42,630 bases of DNA, from positions 1-42,630 of the forward strand of contig JACQTX010000204.1 of NCBI GenBank assembly GCA_016210585.1, read 5' to 3'. A program made the translations under genes and the position numbers. This document shows positions 31,815 through 41,077 of the stretch, in pieces (within the stretch, counting starts at the first letter, position 1; the number at the start of each line of letters is the position of its first letter). This stretch comes from Chloroflexota bacterium (GTDB lineage: Bacteria; Chloroflexota; Dehalococcoidia; Dehalococcoidales; JAFGLR01). Under the pieces are notes generated by a model. The model did no database searches and was not told where the DNA came from. It was given only the letters and a program-made list of their open reading frames with translations.

Positions 31815-33311
31815 ATGGAAGCTTGGCTACAGGCTTTGCAGAACTATACGGATTTGGCCTTCGTGGGTTGGGTGCTCGCCGGTGGTATTGGGGGGCTAAT
31901 ATTCGGTATCATCCCGGGCATAAGCGGCATGACATTAGTGGTCTTGTTCTTGCCGTTCGTTCTGGATATGAAGCCAGAATACGCCCTCGGTTTCATTACG
32001 GCGACTGCTGGCGCCTCCATGACCGGAGGTTCAGTAACTGCCATTCTACTGAACGTACCGGGGACCACCGTCAATGCCGCTACTCTCCTTGATGGCTATC
32101 CTATGACAAAGAAGGGTCAAGCCGGCCGCGCTCTCGGGGCAGCCGTCACCGCCTCCGCGCTGGGTGGCATTCTCGCCGTATTCCTTGCTTTTGCCATGGT
32201 GCCCTTGATATTGCCTATGGTTATGGCGATGCGCTCCGCCGATATGGTTTTCCTTATTCTAATGGGGCTAACGTTTATCGGCGTTCTGGGCACAGGCGCT
32301 ATGATCAAAGGCCTGATCAGCGGAGGAGTGGGGCTGCTTATTAGCTTTATCGGATATCAGTCCATAACGGGTATGCAGCGTTTTACCTTCGGCAGCACCT
32401 ATCTCTATGATGGTCTACCGATAATGCCTGTTATTCTGGGACTATTTGCCTTGCCTGAGGTGATTGACCTTGCCGCGAAGGGTGGTACCATCGCCCAGAC
32501 AAGAGCGGTAATTAAGGGAATGACACAGGTGATAGAAGGGGCAAAGGACGTGTTCCGGCACTGGGGTTTATGGTTCCGAAGTACCGTTATTGGCTACATC
32601 ATTGGAGTCATCCCCGGAATCGGTGCCGCAACGTCTATCTGGGTGGCTTACGGCCAGGCCAAGCAGATTTCGAAACACCCTGAAAAATTCGGCACTGGCA
32701 CTGTCGAGGGCGTTATTGCTCCGGAAAGTTCTAACAATGCCACTCAGGCCGGGGCATTGCTAACCACCGTGGCTTTGGGCATACCAGGGAGTGCTGAGCA
32801 TGCCGTAGTCCTGGGAGCCTTTCTAATACTGGGGGTTACGGCTGGGCCGACACTTATGATGCAGCACCTGGACCTACCTCTCACATTGTTTTTCGCCATT
32901 ATTGCGGGCAATCTGATAGGCGGAATTCTGTGTTTCTGGACGGCGCAACACCTGGCTAAAATAGGCAACGTTCCCAGCCGCATCTTGGTTCCTCTGGTTA
33001 CGGTCATGGTTCTTGCCGGTGCTTTTGTTATGAGGGAGCAGTTCAACGATGTTATCGTCACTCTCATCTTTGGTGCGCTGGGATTCGGGATGAGAAGGCT
33101 AGGTTTCAACGCACCGGCGCTGTTAGTAGGGTATGTTCTGGGGTCTCTATTCGAACAATACTGGTTCATAGCCATTCAAGTTTCTGGCCCGACGTTCTTC
33201 ATGCGACCAATCAGTTTAGGCATCATTGCTGTTACCGTTTTGGTCCTTACCTCTGGACCCATAAGAAGCCTGGTTCAGCAGCTATTCAAAAAGGGGGCCA
33301 AGGGAACGTGA
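31815..33311 (+). CDS. tctA: TTT transporter large permease (TctA family)
   Basis: 498 aa, typical length, with about 11-12 membrane helices. FGIIPGISGMTLVVLFLPF near the start and GVIPGIGAATSIWVAYGQAK in the middle are the repeated glycine-rich signatures of TctA; PESSNNATQAGALLTT is also characteristic. It forms the transport channel. The tctB gene overlaps its stop by 4 bases (GTGA). Confidence 0.93.
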   Translation: MEAWLQALQNYTDLAFVGWVLAGGIGGLIFGIIPGISGMTLVVLFLPFVLDMKPEYALGFITATAGASMTGGSVTAILLNVPGTTVNAATLLDGYPMTKKGQAGRALGAAVTASALGGILAVFLAFAMVPLILPMVMAMRSADMVFLILMGLTFIGVLGTGAMIKGLISGGVGLLISFIGYQSITGMQRFTFGSTYLYDGLPIMPVILGLFALPEVIDLAAKGGTIAQTRAVIKGMTQVIEGAKDVFRHWGLWFRSTVIGYIIGVIPGIGAATSIWVAYGQAKQISKHPEKFGTGTVEGVIAPESSNNATQAGALLTTVALGIPGSAEHAVVLGAFLILGVTAGPTLMMQHLDLPLTLFFAIIAGNLIGGILCFWTAQHLAKIGNVPSRILVPLVTVMVLAGAFVMREQFNDVIVTLIFGALGFGMRRLGFNAPALLVGYVLGSLFEQYWFIAIQVSGPTFFMRPISLGIIAVTVLVLTSGPIRSLVQQLFKKGAKGT

Positions 33312-33778
33312 AACTAAAGGCGGATAGCTACTCTTACATAGCAGTGATGGCAATCATGCTGGTAATAATAGCATCGGCACTGTCAATGAAGTATGCACAA
33401 TCCAAGCTGTTGCCACTGACATTCAGCAGCCTTGTTTTCGTCCTGGCGGCAGCTGGGCTGTGGAGAGATTTCTCAACTAAAAGCCCCACATTAACGGCTA
33501 TCGGCGAAGATAAACGTGAAGAGAAGAAGTCTGGCGTGACCTTACGAGGATATTTAACTATCTGGGCCTGGGTAGTGGGCTTTTTCCTGGCTATCTACTT
33601 ATTGGGCTTCGTGGTGGCTATTGCTGCATTTGTTCTTGCTTATATCAAATCACACGGCGTAAGCTGGCGGCTGGCTCTTACATTTTCTGGTCTCACTACG
33701 GCATTTGTTTACGCCGTATTCGAACGATTACTGGATGTTGTCTTGTATCGAGGCTTATTCCTCACCTGGTTAAGCTAG
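33308..33778 (+). CDS. tctB: TTT transporter small membrane subunit (TctB family)
   Basis: 156 aa, four predicted membrane helices, starting with GTG inside the tctA stop (GTGA overlap). LTIWAWVVGFFLAIYLLGF and the last helices fit the TctB profile, which is poorly conserved; the position after tctA makes the call firm. Confidence 0.85.
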   Translation: MKLKADSYSYIAVMAIMLVIIASALSMKYAQSKLLPLTFSSLVFVLAAAGLWRDFSTKSPTLTAIGEDKREEKKSGVTLRGYLTIWAWVVGFFLAIYLLGFVVAIAAFVLAYIKSHGVSWRLALTFSGLTTAFVYAVFERLLDVVLYRGLFLTWLS

Positions 33779-33780
33779 GT

Positions 33781-33894
33781 ATGTACCTGGGACTCTACCA
33801 GTTGGGGTCGTCTGAAGATATCTATCAGTTCGTGCTTAACTTAAGGCAACGCATCAGAGAACACTACACGAAATTTCGAATTGGCGTCCGCTGA
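33781..33894 (+). pseudogene. Remnant of a nitroreductase C-terminus
   Basis: A 37-codon frame starting 2 bases after tctB reads SSEDIYQFVLNLRQR, which matches the end of the intact nitroreductase at 34167-34913 (SSDDIYQFLVDLRRR). Only the tail is left and it lies on the plus strand, opposite to the intact gene. It points to an earlier second nitroreductase gene after tctB that was lost by deletion. Confidence 0.7.
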
Positions 33895-34166
33895 TATCGC
33901 GTCGCTGCGCCCCGATTCCTCATTGTAGAGAGGGCTACGCTTGGCATTGCTTTAATTGAGAAGGACGCACGCTCAGCGATGCCGAGCTGCTGGTAGTTTG
34001 TGATGCCGGTGCGGCACAGTACATGTTCATCAGCACCCCGATATCTGTCCGCCGAGGTGCAGCCGATACAGTCTGGCTCTCTATTGCACGGACTGTTAGG
34101 CACGGCAGACGTTTCATCGGAACTGATACAGATGCTCAATTGCACGGCGCAAAACCAGGATACTAC

Positions 34167-34913
34167 TCAGGTTGATTGGCCCGGACCGGACGTATCATAG
34201 CCTGGTTTTGACCTTCGTCTAAGGTCAACCAGAAACTGATAGATATCGTCACTGGACCGGTACTTGGATTGGTCATATCTGTCGTGATGTGTGATTTCTT
34301 CCAATGGTCTTCGCCAACCACCACGCGCTTTATGTGCCGGGTATCCGATTGGGACTATGGTGTGTATATCCAGTTCCGCCGGGACACCCAAAAGGGTCTT
34401 CAGTGAAGCTTCCCAACTTCGATTGACAGTAACCCATTGGGCACCAAGGCCAAGTGCTGCTGCGGCAAGATGCAAATTATGAGTGGCATTGCCCACATTC
34501 TTAATATAGGTTGCCTGAGGCCCCCCTTCGCAGTTGATGAAACTCGACGTTAATGTTGTAGCCTGCAGCGTTCTCTGGTCTCCACAGACAACTATGCATA
34601 TCGGAGCATCCTCAAAGCCAGGCAGACCCGGCTGGGGTTCGACCTGGTACATTAGATGCCTCACCTCTTTAACCCGTGTCTTTTCTATATTCCACTTGTC
34701 CCTCTGAAGGCTGTGCCCAAGCTCAGCCATCCTTCTTATTGTTTCCCTGTCCTTAACAACGATGAACTCCCACGGCTGACCGTTTGCCCCGGACATTGCC
34801 CAGCGAGCCACCTCAAGTATTTTTTCAATATATTCATCCGGGATGGGGTCCGGTCTAAATCTGCGGCAACTCCTTCTCTTCCTCACCAAGTCAACAAGTT
34901 CGTCAATCTGCAC
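34167..34913 (-). CDS. Nitroreductase-family FMN oxidoreductase
   Basis: 248 aa from GTG 34913, chosen because GGAGGAG lies 8 bases upstream and the product then begins MQIDELVDLVRKRRSCRRF as usual for the family; an upstream in-frame start (34970) adds 19 unlikely residues. The RRSCRRFRPDPIP segment contacts FMN, ARWAMSGANGQPWEF is the second signature and HNLHLAAAALGLGAQW the third. These enzymes reduce nitro groups, quinones, or remove halogens. It is flanked by plus-strand transporter and methyltransferase genes, so it has its own transcript. Confidence 0.85.
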   Translation of the reverse strand: MQIDELVDLVRKRRSCRRFRPDPIPDEYIEKILEVARWAMSGANGQPWEFIVVKDRETIRRMAELGHSLQRDKWNIEKTRVKEVRHLMYQVEPQPGLPGFEDAPICIVVCGDQRTLQATTLTSSFINCEGGPQATYIKNVGNATHNLHLAAAALGLGAQWVTVNRSWEASLKTLLGVPAELDIHTIVPIGYPAHKARGGWRRPLEEITHHDRYDQSKYRSSDDIYQFLVDLRRRSKPGYDTSGPGQST

Positions 34914-35020
34914 GTCCAAGCTCCTCCTTCGTCCTTTGGTGTCGAGAATAATAGCACATGAATATAACAACTGTCAACGAGGATTACTGCGAGGATTACT
35001 CAAATGGAGAATGAAATGGC

Positions 35021-35049
35021 TTGACAGAGCTGCTATTAAGGTTTATCAT
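35021..35049 (+). promoter_or_regulatory. Sigma-70 promoter of MttB-like copy 2
   Basis: TTGACA (35021-35026), 17-base spacer, TATCAT (35044-35049), about 140 bases upstream of the start, similar to copy 1. Confidence 0.55.
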
Positions 35050-35187
35050 CGCGACTGTAATCTTACTGATGGAGAAGGGGTGAACGCCATTGATTTTCGT
35101 CGGTGAGCTTACTTAGGGCTTAGGTGAATCTGAAGGGCACCAGACTAGACTCATTCGCAGTATCTATTTCAGGAGGTGTTTTCACTG

Positions 35188-36624
35188 ATGAAGACGTCAA
35201 TGCTCAGGCTGCTCTCTGAAGCCGAAATGAGCTCTATCTACGAGAAAAGCCTTCATCTATTGTCCAATAAGGGTGTAAGAGTGAATTACGAAAAGGGGCT
35301 GAACATCTTGAAAAGATTGGGGGCAGACGTTGACTTCAGCAGTCGCCAGGTCCGTTTCCCTAGAGACCTCATAGAGAACGCCCTGCGCACCGTGCCGCAC
35401 AGTATGGCGCTGGCTGACGGAACCGGAGACTCCTATCTTTTGCCGCACCCAGAAGGTTTGTTTTACACGCGCAGCAGTAGTGGGGCCGTATCTTATATTG
35501 AGCCGGAAACCAATGCCTACCGTGACTTGACTTTAAGTTACGCACGTGAATGCGTTCAACTTGTAGATAACTTGCCCGAAATCAACATGTGTGGCTTGCC
35601 GTCACCCAGGGACGTGCCGACACAGACTGCTGATATCCACGCCCTCAAGCTGGTGCTGGAGAATACTTCAAAGCACATCATGGTCCAGCCATACAGCCTG
35701 GAGAGTCTTGATTACCTGTTTCAGCTTGCTCTGACAGTAAGCGGCGGCGAAGCCGAGTTGAGGAAGAAGCCAAGAATACACGTAATTGGCGGGTCGCTGC
35801 CGCCGCTGGGGTTTAAGGACTGGAACATGGCAGGAATTCTACTGATATGCCAGTATGGCGTGCCCATGATAGCGGGCTGTCTTGCCAGTTCTGGGGGAAC
35901 CGCGCCGATTACCATCGCCGGCACCGTGCTTCTATCCTCTGTGGTGACACTGGCTATGGTTGTAATGAGCCAGATGATTAATCCGGGCACGCCGGTCATC
36001 GGTCTGCCCCTATCATTCGCCATCGACATGCTGACTGGCCGAGTCATGCAATCGACCGTTGAGGACTTGTTGAGCGCAGCTGCCTGTACGCAATTCTTCA
36101 AAGAAGTTTTCCGCATACCAGTGCATACTTACGGTTTTGGCTCCGATGCATACATTCCGGATGGCCAAAGCATGATTGAGAGTTCCCGCATGGCGATGCT
36201 AATCTCGTTAGCGGGCGGCGATATCCTGGGCGGCGCCGGGCAGCTAAATGTGGCCAAAGCCATAAGCCCGGTACAACTAATCGTTGATAATAGCCTGACT
36301 GCCGCCCTGAAACAACTTAGTGCGGGAGTGAAGGTCGATGACGATACCGTGGCCTTTCGCGAGATTCTTGAAGTCGCCCCCGATGGCCATTTTATGGATA
36401 CCCGGCATACCCTACGACATTGTCACGATGCTCTTCGGCAAAGCCTGTTTCTGCTGTCGCCCCTCGAAGTGTGGTGGGCAGAGGGAGGTAAAGACTTCCT
36501 TGCCCGGGCGAACGAGGAATACCGAGACATCAAGAAAAAGATACAGCCCCAGCGCCTCTCTGAAGACGTACAGAAGGAACTGGACTTAATAGTCAGACGA
36601 GCGGATAAGAACTTGGTGAAATAG
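35188..36624 (+). CDS. MttB-like (non-pyrrolysine) methyltransferase, copy 2
   Basis: 478 aa from ATG 35188, with AGGAGG 11 bases upstream exactly as in copy 1; GTG 35176 is an alternative. No in-frame amber codon interrupts it. About 79 differences in 478 residues relative to copy 1 (about 83% identity by eye), spread along the protein, so both are under selection and the duplication is not recent. Likely transfers a methyl group from a quaternary amine to a corrinoid protein encoded elsewhere. UbiD and an aldehyde oxidoreductase follow on the same strand. Confidence 0.85.
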   Translation: MKTSMLRLLSEAEMSSIYEKSLHLLSNKGVRVNYEKGLNILKRLGADVDFSSRQVRFPRDLIENALRTVPHSMALADGTGDSYLLPHPEGLFYTRSSSGAVSYIEPETNAYRDLTLSYARECVQLVDNLPEINMCGLPSPRDVPTQTADIHALKLVLENTSKHIMVQPYSLESLDYLFQLALTVSGGEAELRKKPRIHVIGGSLPPLGFKDWNMAGILLICQYGVPMIAGCLASSGGTAPITIAGTVLLSSVVTLAMVVMSQMINPGTPVIGLPLSFAIDMLTGRVMQSTVEDLLSAAACTQFFKEVFRIPVHTYGFGSDAYIPDGQSMIESSRMAMLISLAGGDILGGAGQLNVAKAISPVQLIVDNSLTAALKQLSAGVKVDDDTVAFREILEVAPDGHFMDTRHTLRHCHDALRQSLFLLSPLEVWWAEGGKDFLARANEEYRDIKKKIQPQRLSEDVQKELDLIVRRADKNLVK

Positions 36625-37170
36625 CTGGGACTGTGCCTGCGCTTCATCAGGTTGAGGCGATGACCAGAAGTGTGAAGTTCTCTCATCTTGGATTTGCGTA
36701 GCCCCACCCATACTCGGGGGCAATAATGCGACCGTCTGCAAGATTGCCGAGGAGGCGAACTTGCCCTTAGGGGCGAGCATTACAGGACCGGGGTGAAGTT
36801 CGCCAGGAATAGAACCAAGATATGAAAGCTGGGCTTGGGCGATAAGATCTCTCTTTCTGAACTTGAATGTTGTAAGAAAAGACCTGTGCCCAGAGCATCG
36901 CTAATGTAGAATCTGGATATACCGATGCGGTAATTCTTTGCTGGCTTGGTCGGAAATGAAGAATCTCCGGACCACCATGCTCCAGTTTGGTTACCGCAGC
37001 GGCTGGTTGAAAATGCTGGCTTAAGGGCTTGTTTCGCGGACTCAATTTCGACTGATATTGCCAGCGAATGCTGGAGTGCAGTTCACACGAGTTTGACAGG
37101 TGCTTTGCCCATATCCCATAATGGGCTATACAAAGTCCGCAAGATAGCAATTAAGAAAGGAGGACTGCCA
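36625..37170. other. Intergenic region before ubiD
   Basis: The first 80 bases still resemble the sequence after MttB-like copy 1. The rest has no convincing gene; an in-frame extension of ubiD to 36946 has no ribosome site. It ends with the ubiD promoter. Confidence 0.5.
37093..37126 (+). promoter_or_regulatory. Promoter with operator-like palindrome before ubiD
   Basis: TTGACA (37093-37098), 18-base spacer, CATAAT (37117-37122). The palindrome GCCCAT-N8-ATGGGC (37107-37112 and 37121-37126) overlaps the -10 box and could be a repressor site. The start codon is 49 bases further. Confidence 0.5.
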
Positions 37171-38604
37171 ATGCCATTCAGGGACTTGAGGGAATTCATC
37201 GCCCGGCTGGAGGGAGAGAAAGAAGCAGTACAGATAAAGGAAGAGGTCGACTGGGATCTGGAGGCAGGGGCGATAGTCCGGCTTGCCCATGAAAAAGGGT
37301 TGCCGGCACCATTCTTCCAGCGAGTCAAAGGCTATCCAGAGGGCTACCGTATGTTTGGTGCGCCTCTGGCTACACACAAGAGGGTAGCGATAGCCATGGA
37401 TATGGATGCTGACGCCTCGCTGCGACAGATGATTCAGGAGTATGGCAGACGTGAACGGCAACCCATTAAGCCTGTATTTGTGAAGAACGGGCCGTGCAAA
37501 GAGAACATCTACGTAGGGGAGGAAGTGGACTTGCTGAAATTCCCAGTACCTTTGCTCCATGAAGGTGATGGCGGCCGATACATAGGTACGTTCCACCTTA
37601 CTATTGTGAAAGACCCGGATAGGGAATGGGTGAATTGGAGTATGCAAAGGCACATGGTGCATACCAGGAATACCATGGGCATACTCGCTGAGCCGCTAAC
37701 TCACCTGGGGGGTCTGCTACGCAAGTACGAAGAGCGAAACAAGCCAATGGAGGTTGCCATCGCCATAGGCACTGAACCTGTATCAGCCTTCTGTTCCGCG
37801 TCTCCCATACCCTATGGTGTATCTGAAGTTGACATTGCCGGTGGTATACGTGGTGAACCAGTGGAACTAGTGCGATGTGAAACGGTGGACCTGGCAGTGC
37901 CTGCTACTTCCGAAATTGTCATCGAGGGTGAGTTCCGACCGCACGAGAGAATGTTGGAAGGCCCATTTGGGGAATACACGGGTTATATGGCCGGTGACCG
38001 GGCACCACGCCCGGTAATCACTGCCAAGGCGATAACCCACCGGAACAACCCGATACTTACTGTAACTTGTGAGGGGATGCCATTGACCGAAGGCCAGCTA
38101 ATAGGTTCGATAGGCAAAACTTCGGAGCTAATCGACGCATTGAAGGCAAGGGGACTGCCTGTGACTGATGTCTGCGTATATGCCGAGACGAGCCCTATGT
38201 TGGCCGTGGTCGCCGTCAAAGTTCCCTTTGCCAACGTAGCCAGTGAAATCGCGCATGTGGTCTGGGGGGTAAGAGCCGGAGCGCACATAGCCTATATCAT
38301 AGTTGTCGAAGATGATGTTGACCCATATAACATGTCCGAGGTGCTCCACGCCCTGGTCACCAAGTGCCATCCTTCGCGAGGCATATTCAAGTGGGAACAG
38401 ACTATCGGGTATAAGCTGTTTCCTTTCTTGAACGAGCATGAGAGAAAATACGCCATGGGGGCAAAGGCCTATTTTGATTGTACCTGGCCTGTGGACTGGG
38501 ACCCGGCAGCGGTGCCCAAGAAATCATCTTTCAAGACGATATACCCTGCTCAAATTCAGGAGAAGGCGTTGGCCAAATGGCGTAAGTACGGTTACGCGGT
38601 TTAG
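37171..38604 (+). CDS. UbiD-family prenyl-FMN decarboxylase
   Basis: 477 aa from ATG 37171 behind AAAGGAGG. UbiD landmarks are NIYVGEEVDLLKFPVPLLHE, the HLTIVKDPD region, IVIEGEF, and the active-site segment EGPFGEYTGY with the catalytic Glu. UbiD enzymes decarboxylate (or carboxylate) aromatic or alpha,beta-unsaturated acids using prenylated FMN made by UbiX; no UbiX gene is in the window. It is followed after 40 bases by an aldehyde ferredoxin oxidoreductase, suggesting linked steps, such as handling of an aromatic or unsaturated acid and its aldehyde (inference). Confidence 0.9.
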   Translation: MPFRDLREFIARLEGEKEAVQIKEEVDWDLEAGAIVRLAHEKGLPAPFFQRVKGYPEGYRMFGAPLATHKRVAIAMDMDADASLRQMIQEYGRRERQPIKPVFVKNGPCKENIYVGEEVDLLKFPVPLLHEGDGGRYIGTFHLTIVKDPDREWVNWSMQRHMVHTRNTMGILAEPLTHLGGLLRKYEERNKPMEVAIAIGTEPVSAFCSASPIPYGVSEVDIAGGIRGEPVELVRCETVDLAVPATSEIVIEGEFRPHERMLEGPFGEYTGYMAGDRAPRPVITAKAITHRNNPILTVTCEGMPLTEGQLIGSIGKTSELIDALKARGLPVTDVCVYAETSPMLAVVAVKVPFANVASEIAHVVWGVRAGAHIAYIIVVEDDVDPYNMSEVLHALVTKCHPSRGIFKWEQTIGYKLFPFLNEHERKYAMGAKAYFDCTWPVDWDPAAVPKKSSFKTIYPAQIQEKALAKWRKYGYAV

Positions 38605-38644
38605 ATGGCAAGACTCTGGATAGAGATTCACCTGGAGAACGAAG

Positions 38645-40567
38645 ATGTCTTTGTGTGGGTGGGCTGGTAGAATTCTTAACGTCGACCTGACGAAAGGGCG
38701 GGTGGAACAGGAGCCAATCTCCGCGGACTTTGCGAAGGAGTATATCGGCGGCATCGGGTTCAATGTGGCCAGGCTTTTCCACCTGGTCAAGCCAAAAATC
38801 GATGCCCTGGGACCAGAGAACATAATCATGTTTGGGGTTGGCCCTCTCTGCGGGACCCTGTATCCGGGTGCCGCCCGGCTTACGATAACGGCGAAGTCGC
38901 CGGAGACCGATATCTTCGGGAGCACTAACATAGGTGGACATTTCGCTGCCGAGCTAAAGTATGCCGGCTACGACCAGGTGTGCGTCGCCGGGCAGTCACC
39001 ACAGCCTGTCTATCTGTGGATAGATGATGACCGAGCCGAGCTCAGAGATGCCGGTCATCTCTGGGGAAAGTCTAGCTGGGAAACTGGCTCAGTAATAAGA
39101 GAGGAACTTGCCGACCTTGAAATACAGGTCTTGTGCATCGGACCGGCGGGAGAGAACCTGGTAAGGTTCGCCAGTGTCATTAACCCGCCAAGAGGCGCCG
39201 CTGGACGAACCGGCATGGGTGCGGTTATGGGCTCGAAGCGGCTCAAGGCCATTGCGGTGCGGGGGACAAAGCCTGTAAAAGTAGCCAGACCAGAGGAGTT
39301 CCTTCGCCTGTGCCAGGCATCAACCATATTCGGTCGCAGCGAGCCAAGGTACAAGGTGCTGCGCAAGGGTGGTTCGGCAAACTGGCTGGACTTCGCTGCA
39401 CCTAAAGGTGGCCTTGGGAGGCGAAACTACCAGAGCACACGATTCCCCAACTGGCGAGCACTATCGGCGGAAAGGTTCGTACCCGGAGGCGAGTTCACCG
39501 TGAGAAAACGGGGTTGTTTTTCCTGTCCGATAGGTTGCGCCGGTTTCTTCAATGTCAGAACGGGTGAATTTGCCCAGACGTTTGGGCGAGTACCGGAATA
39601 TGGCATGACATCAATTGGCGTCAGATGCGATATTGATCAGCTTGAGCCCATCTTAAGAATGCAAAGCCTCTTCGACGAATTCGGCATAGACGCAACCAGT
39701 GGCGGCGGCATGATTGCATGGGCAATGGACTGCTACAATAGAGGTCTGCTGAGCCGGGAAGAGACCGATGGCATCAGCCTGGAGTGGGGTGATTATGCCG
39801 CGGTGCTTGAGCTAGTGCCCCGCATCGCGCGTCGCCAGGGATTCCTGGGTAACCTGCTGGCTGAAGGCGAGAAGAGAGCGCCGCAAATACTGGGCAAGGC
39901 ATCAGATAAATTCCTTTACCATATCAAAGGACTTTATGCGGCCACGTATGACCCGCGGGCGGACAAAGTTTTCGGTTTGTCATGTTTCATAGCACCGCGG
40001 GGAGCTGACCATCTCACCGCCAATATACTATGGATACCCGACCTGCTTAGGGACACCGACCTCGGTAAGGAACTAGCAAAGAAGTTCCGAGAGTGCCTTG
40101 CCCTTCCATCGGAAAGCAGAGACGCAAATCTGAAGGGATTAGGGACGGCATTCAAGCTTTGTGAAGACCGGTCCACACTACTCAATGCGATAGAGGTTTG
40201 CACCAGGACAGGTGGCTCCTTTGAATTGCTCCGCCAGGCGCTAGCAGCGGCCACAGGCGTCGAATTTGGTATGAATGATTTGGTTCGCGCTGGCGAACGC
40301 ATTTTTAATATCGAAAAGGCCTTTAACTCACGAGAGGGTCTGACCAGGGAAGACGATAATATTTCTGTCCCGGAGAAATTTATGGGGGAGGCCCTCAGTG
40401 AAGGTCCGTACAAAGGTGACGTGCTTAACCTGAAACCCGTGCTCGACGAATACTATCAAGCTAGAGGATGGGATGTGACGACAGGTCTGCAGACCAGGCA
40501 AACCCTTCAGGAATTAGGCCTGGCAGATATGGTCCCTGAGCTGGAAAGCCTGGGTGCCTTGCAGTGA
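38645..40567 (+). CDS. Aldehyde ferredoxin oxidoreductase (tungsten/molybdenum type)
   Basis: 640 aa, full family length. The start MSLCGWAGRILNVDLTKGRV and EYIGGIGFNVARLF are typical; FGVGPLCGTLYPGAARLTI, DIFGSTNIGGHFAAELKYAG and the NPPRGAAGRTGMGAVMGSK motif line the pterin cofactor; C291-x2-C294-x3-C298 (CFSCPIGC) supplies the iron-sulfur cluster. The family oxidises aldehydes to acids or reduces acids with ferredoxin, and some members act on aromatic acids. It is downstream of ubiD and likely in the same transcript. A remnant of a related gene is found at 20598. Confidence 0.92.
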   Translation: MSLCGWAGRILNVDLTKGRVEQEPISADFAKEYIGGIGFNVARLFHLVKPKIDALGPENIIMFGVGPLCGTLYPGAARLTITAKSPETDIFGSTNIGGHFAAELKYAGYDQVCVAGQSPQPVYLWIDDDRAELRDAGHLWGKSSWETGSVIREELADLEIQVLCIGPAGENLVRFASVINPPRGAAGRTGMGAVMGSKRLKAIAVRGTKPVKVARPEEFLRLCQASTIFGRSEPRYKVLRKGGSANWLDFAAPKGGLGRRNYQSTRFPNWRALSAERFVPGGEFTVRKRGCFSCPIGCAGFFNVRTGEFAQTFGRVPEYGMTSIGVRCDIDQLEPILRMQSLFDEFGIDATSGGGMIAWAMDCYNRGLLSREETDGISLEWGDYAAVLELVPRIARRQGFLGNLLAEGEKRAPQILGKASDKFLYHIKGLYAATYDPRADKVFGLSCFIAPRGADHLTANILWIPDLLRDTDLGKELAKKFRECLALPSESRDANLKGLGTAFKLCEDRSTLLNAIEVCTRTGGSFELLRQALAAATGVEFGMNDLVRAGERIFNIEKAFNSREGLTREDDNISVPEKFMGEALSEGPYKGDVLNLKPVLDEYYQARGWDVTTGLQTRQTLQELGLADMVPELESLGALQ

Positions 40568-40930
40568 AACGCGATTACCGCCATAGATTAGAGAGCTGCA
40601 AAGGACTTTTGCTTTGACAAGAGACAATCAGATGAGAAGCGTGGTGTCCCAGACCTGTGAGATTTTATGAATGTAGTAGTCTTATCCGGTCGTAGCTAAC
40701 AACCCGCCTTTGGAACAGTTGAAATCAACTACATGTTTCCCAGACAGAAGACGGCAGTTGCCGCTCAGGTGATTTGGCTATTGCCTTGATGCCGAGAGGC
40801 ACCGTGATTTCGGTCAATCCTCTGGTAACGGCTACTTTTGGGAACTGCTTGCTCTCAGACTGCTGAACAAGTCGTCGAGTTAGCACTTTACTTTCTTGTA
40901 CCAGCGATCAGCCTCTTCAAAGTTCCATAC
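40568..40930. other. Intergenic region after the aldehyde oxidoreductase
   Basis: No open frame of note, no hairpin with a T-run and no recognisable gene remnant. It leads into the IS605-type end sequences. Confidence 0.45.
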
Positions 40931-41074
40931 TTGAATCCCCGACCGTAAGGTCGAGGGAGGAAGTTCTCCCTGAATCTTTTTAGTGGAGGTTGCCTATAAG
41001 TCACATCGTAGGAAAAGATTCAGGGCAAGCGAAGTTTGAGATAGGTTAGAACCCCGACCGTAAGGTCGGGGAAG
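40931..41074. mobile_element. Remnant ends of an IS200/IS605 (IS1341-type) element
   Basis: Two direct copies of a hairpin, CCCCGACCGTAAGGTCG (40937-40953 and 41052-41068), each followed by GGAAGTT-like sequence, resemble the right end of IS605-family elements, which is also the 3' end of the TnpB guide RNA. Between them a perfect 13-base inverted repeat (40968-40980 with 41013-41025) encloses 32 bases. No transposase or tnpB gene remains. The element abuts a gene that lacks its 5' part. Confidence 0.6.
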
Positions 41075-41077
41075 TTT

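Noticed and set aside
33895-34166. Short open stretch reading LLVVCDAGAAQYMFIST
   Set aside because: Resembled a peptidase or dehydrogenase fragment at first, but no family could be supported and there is no start signal.
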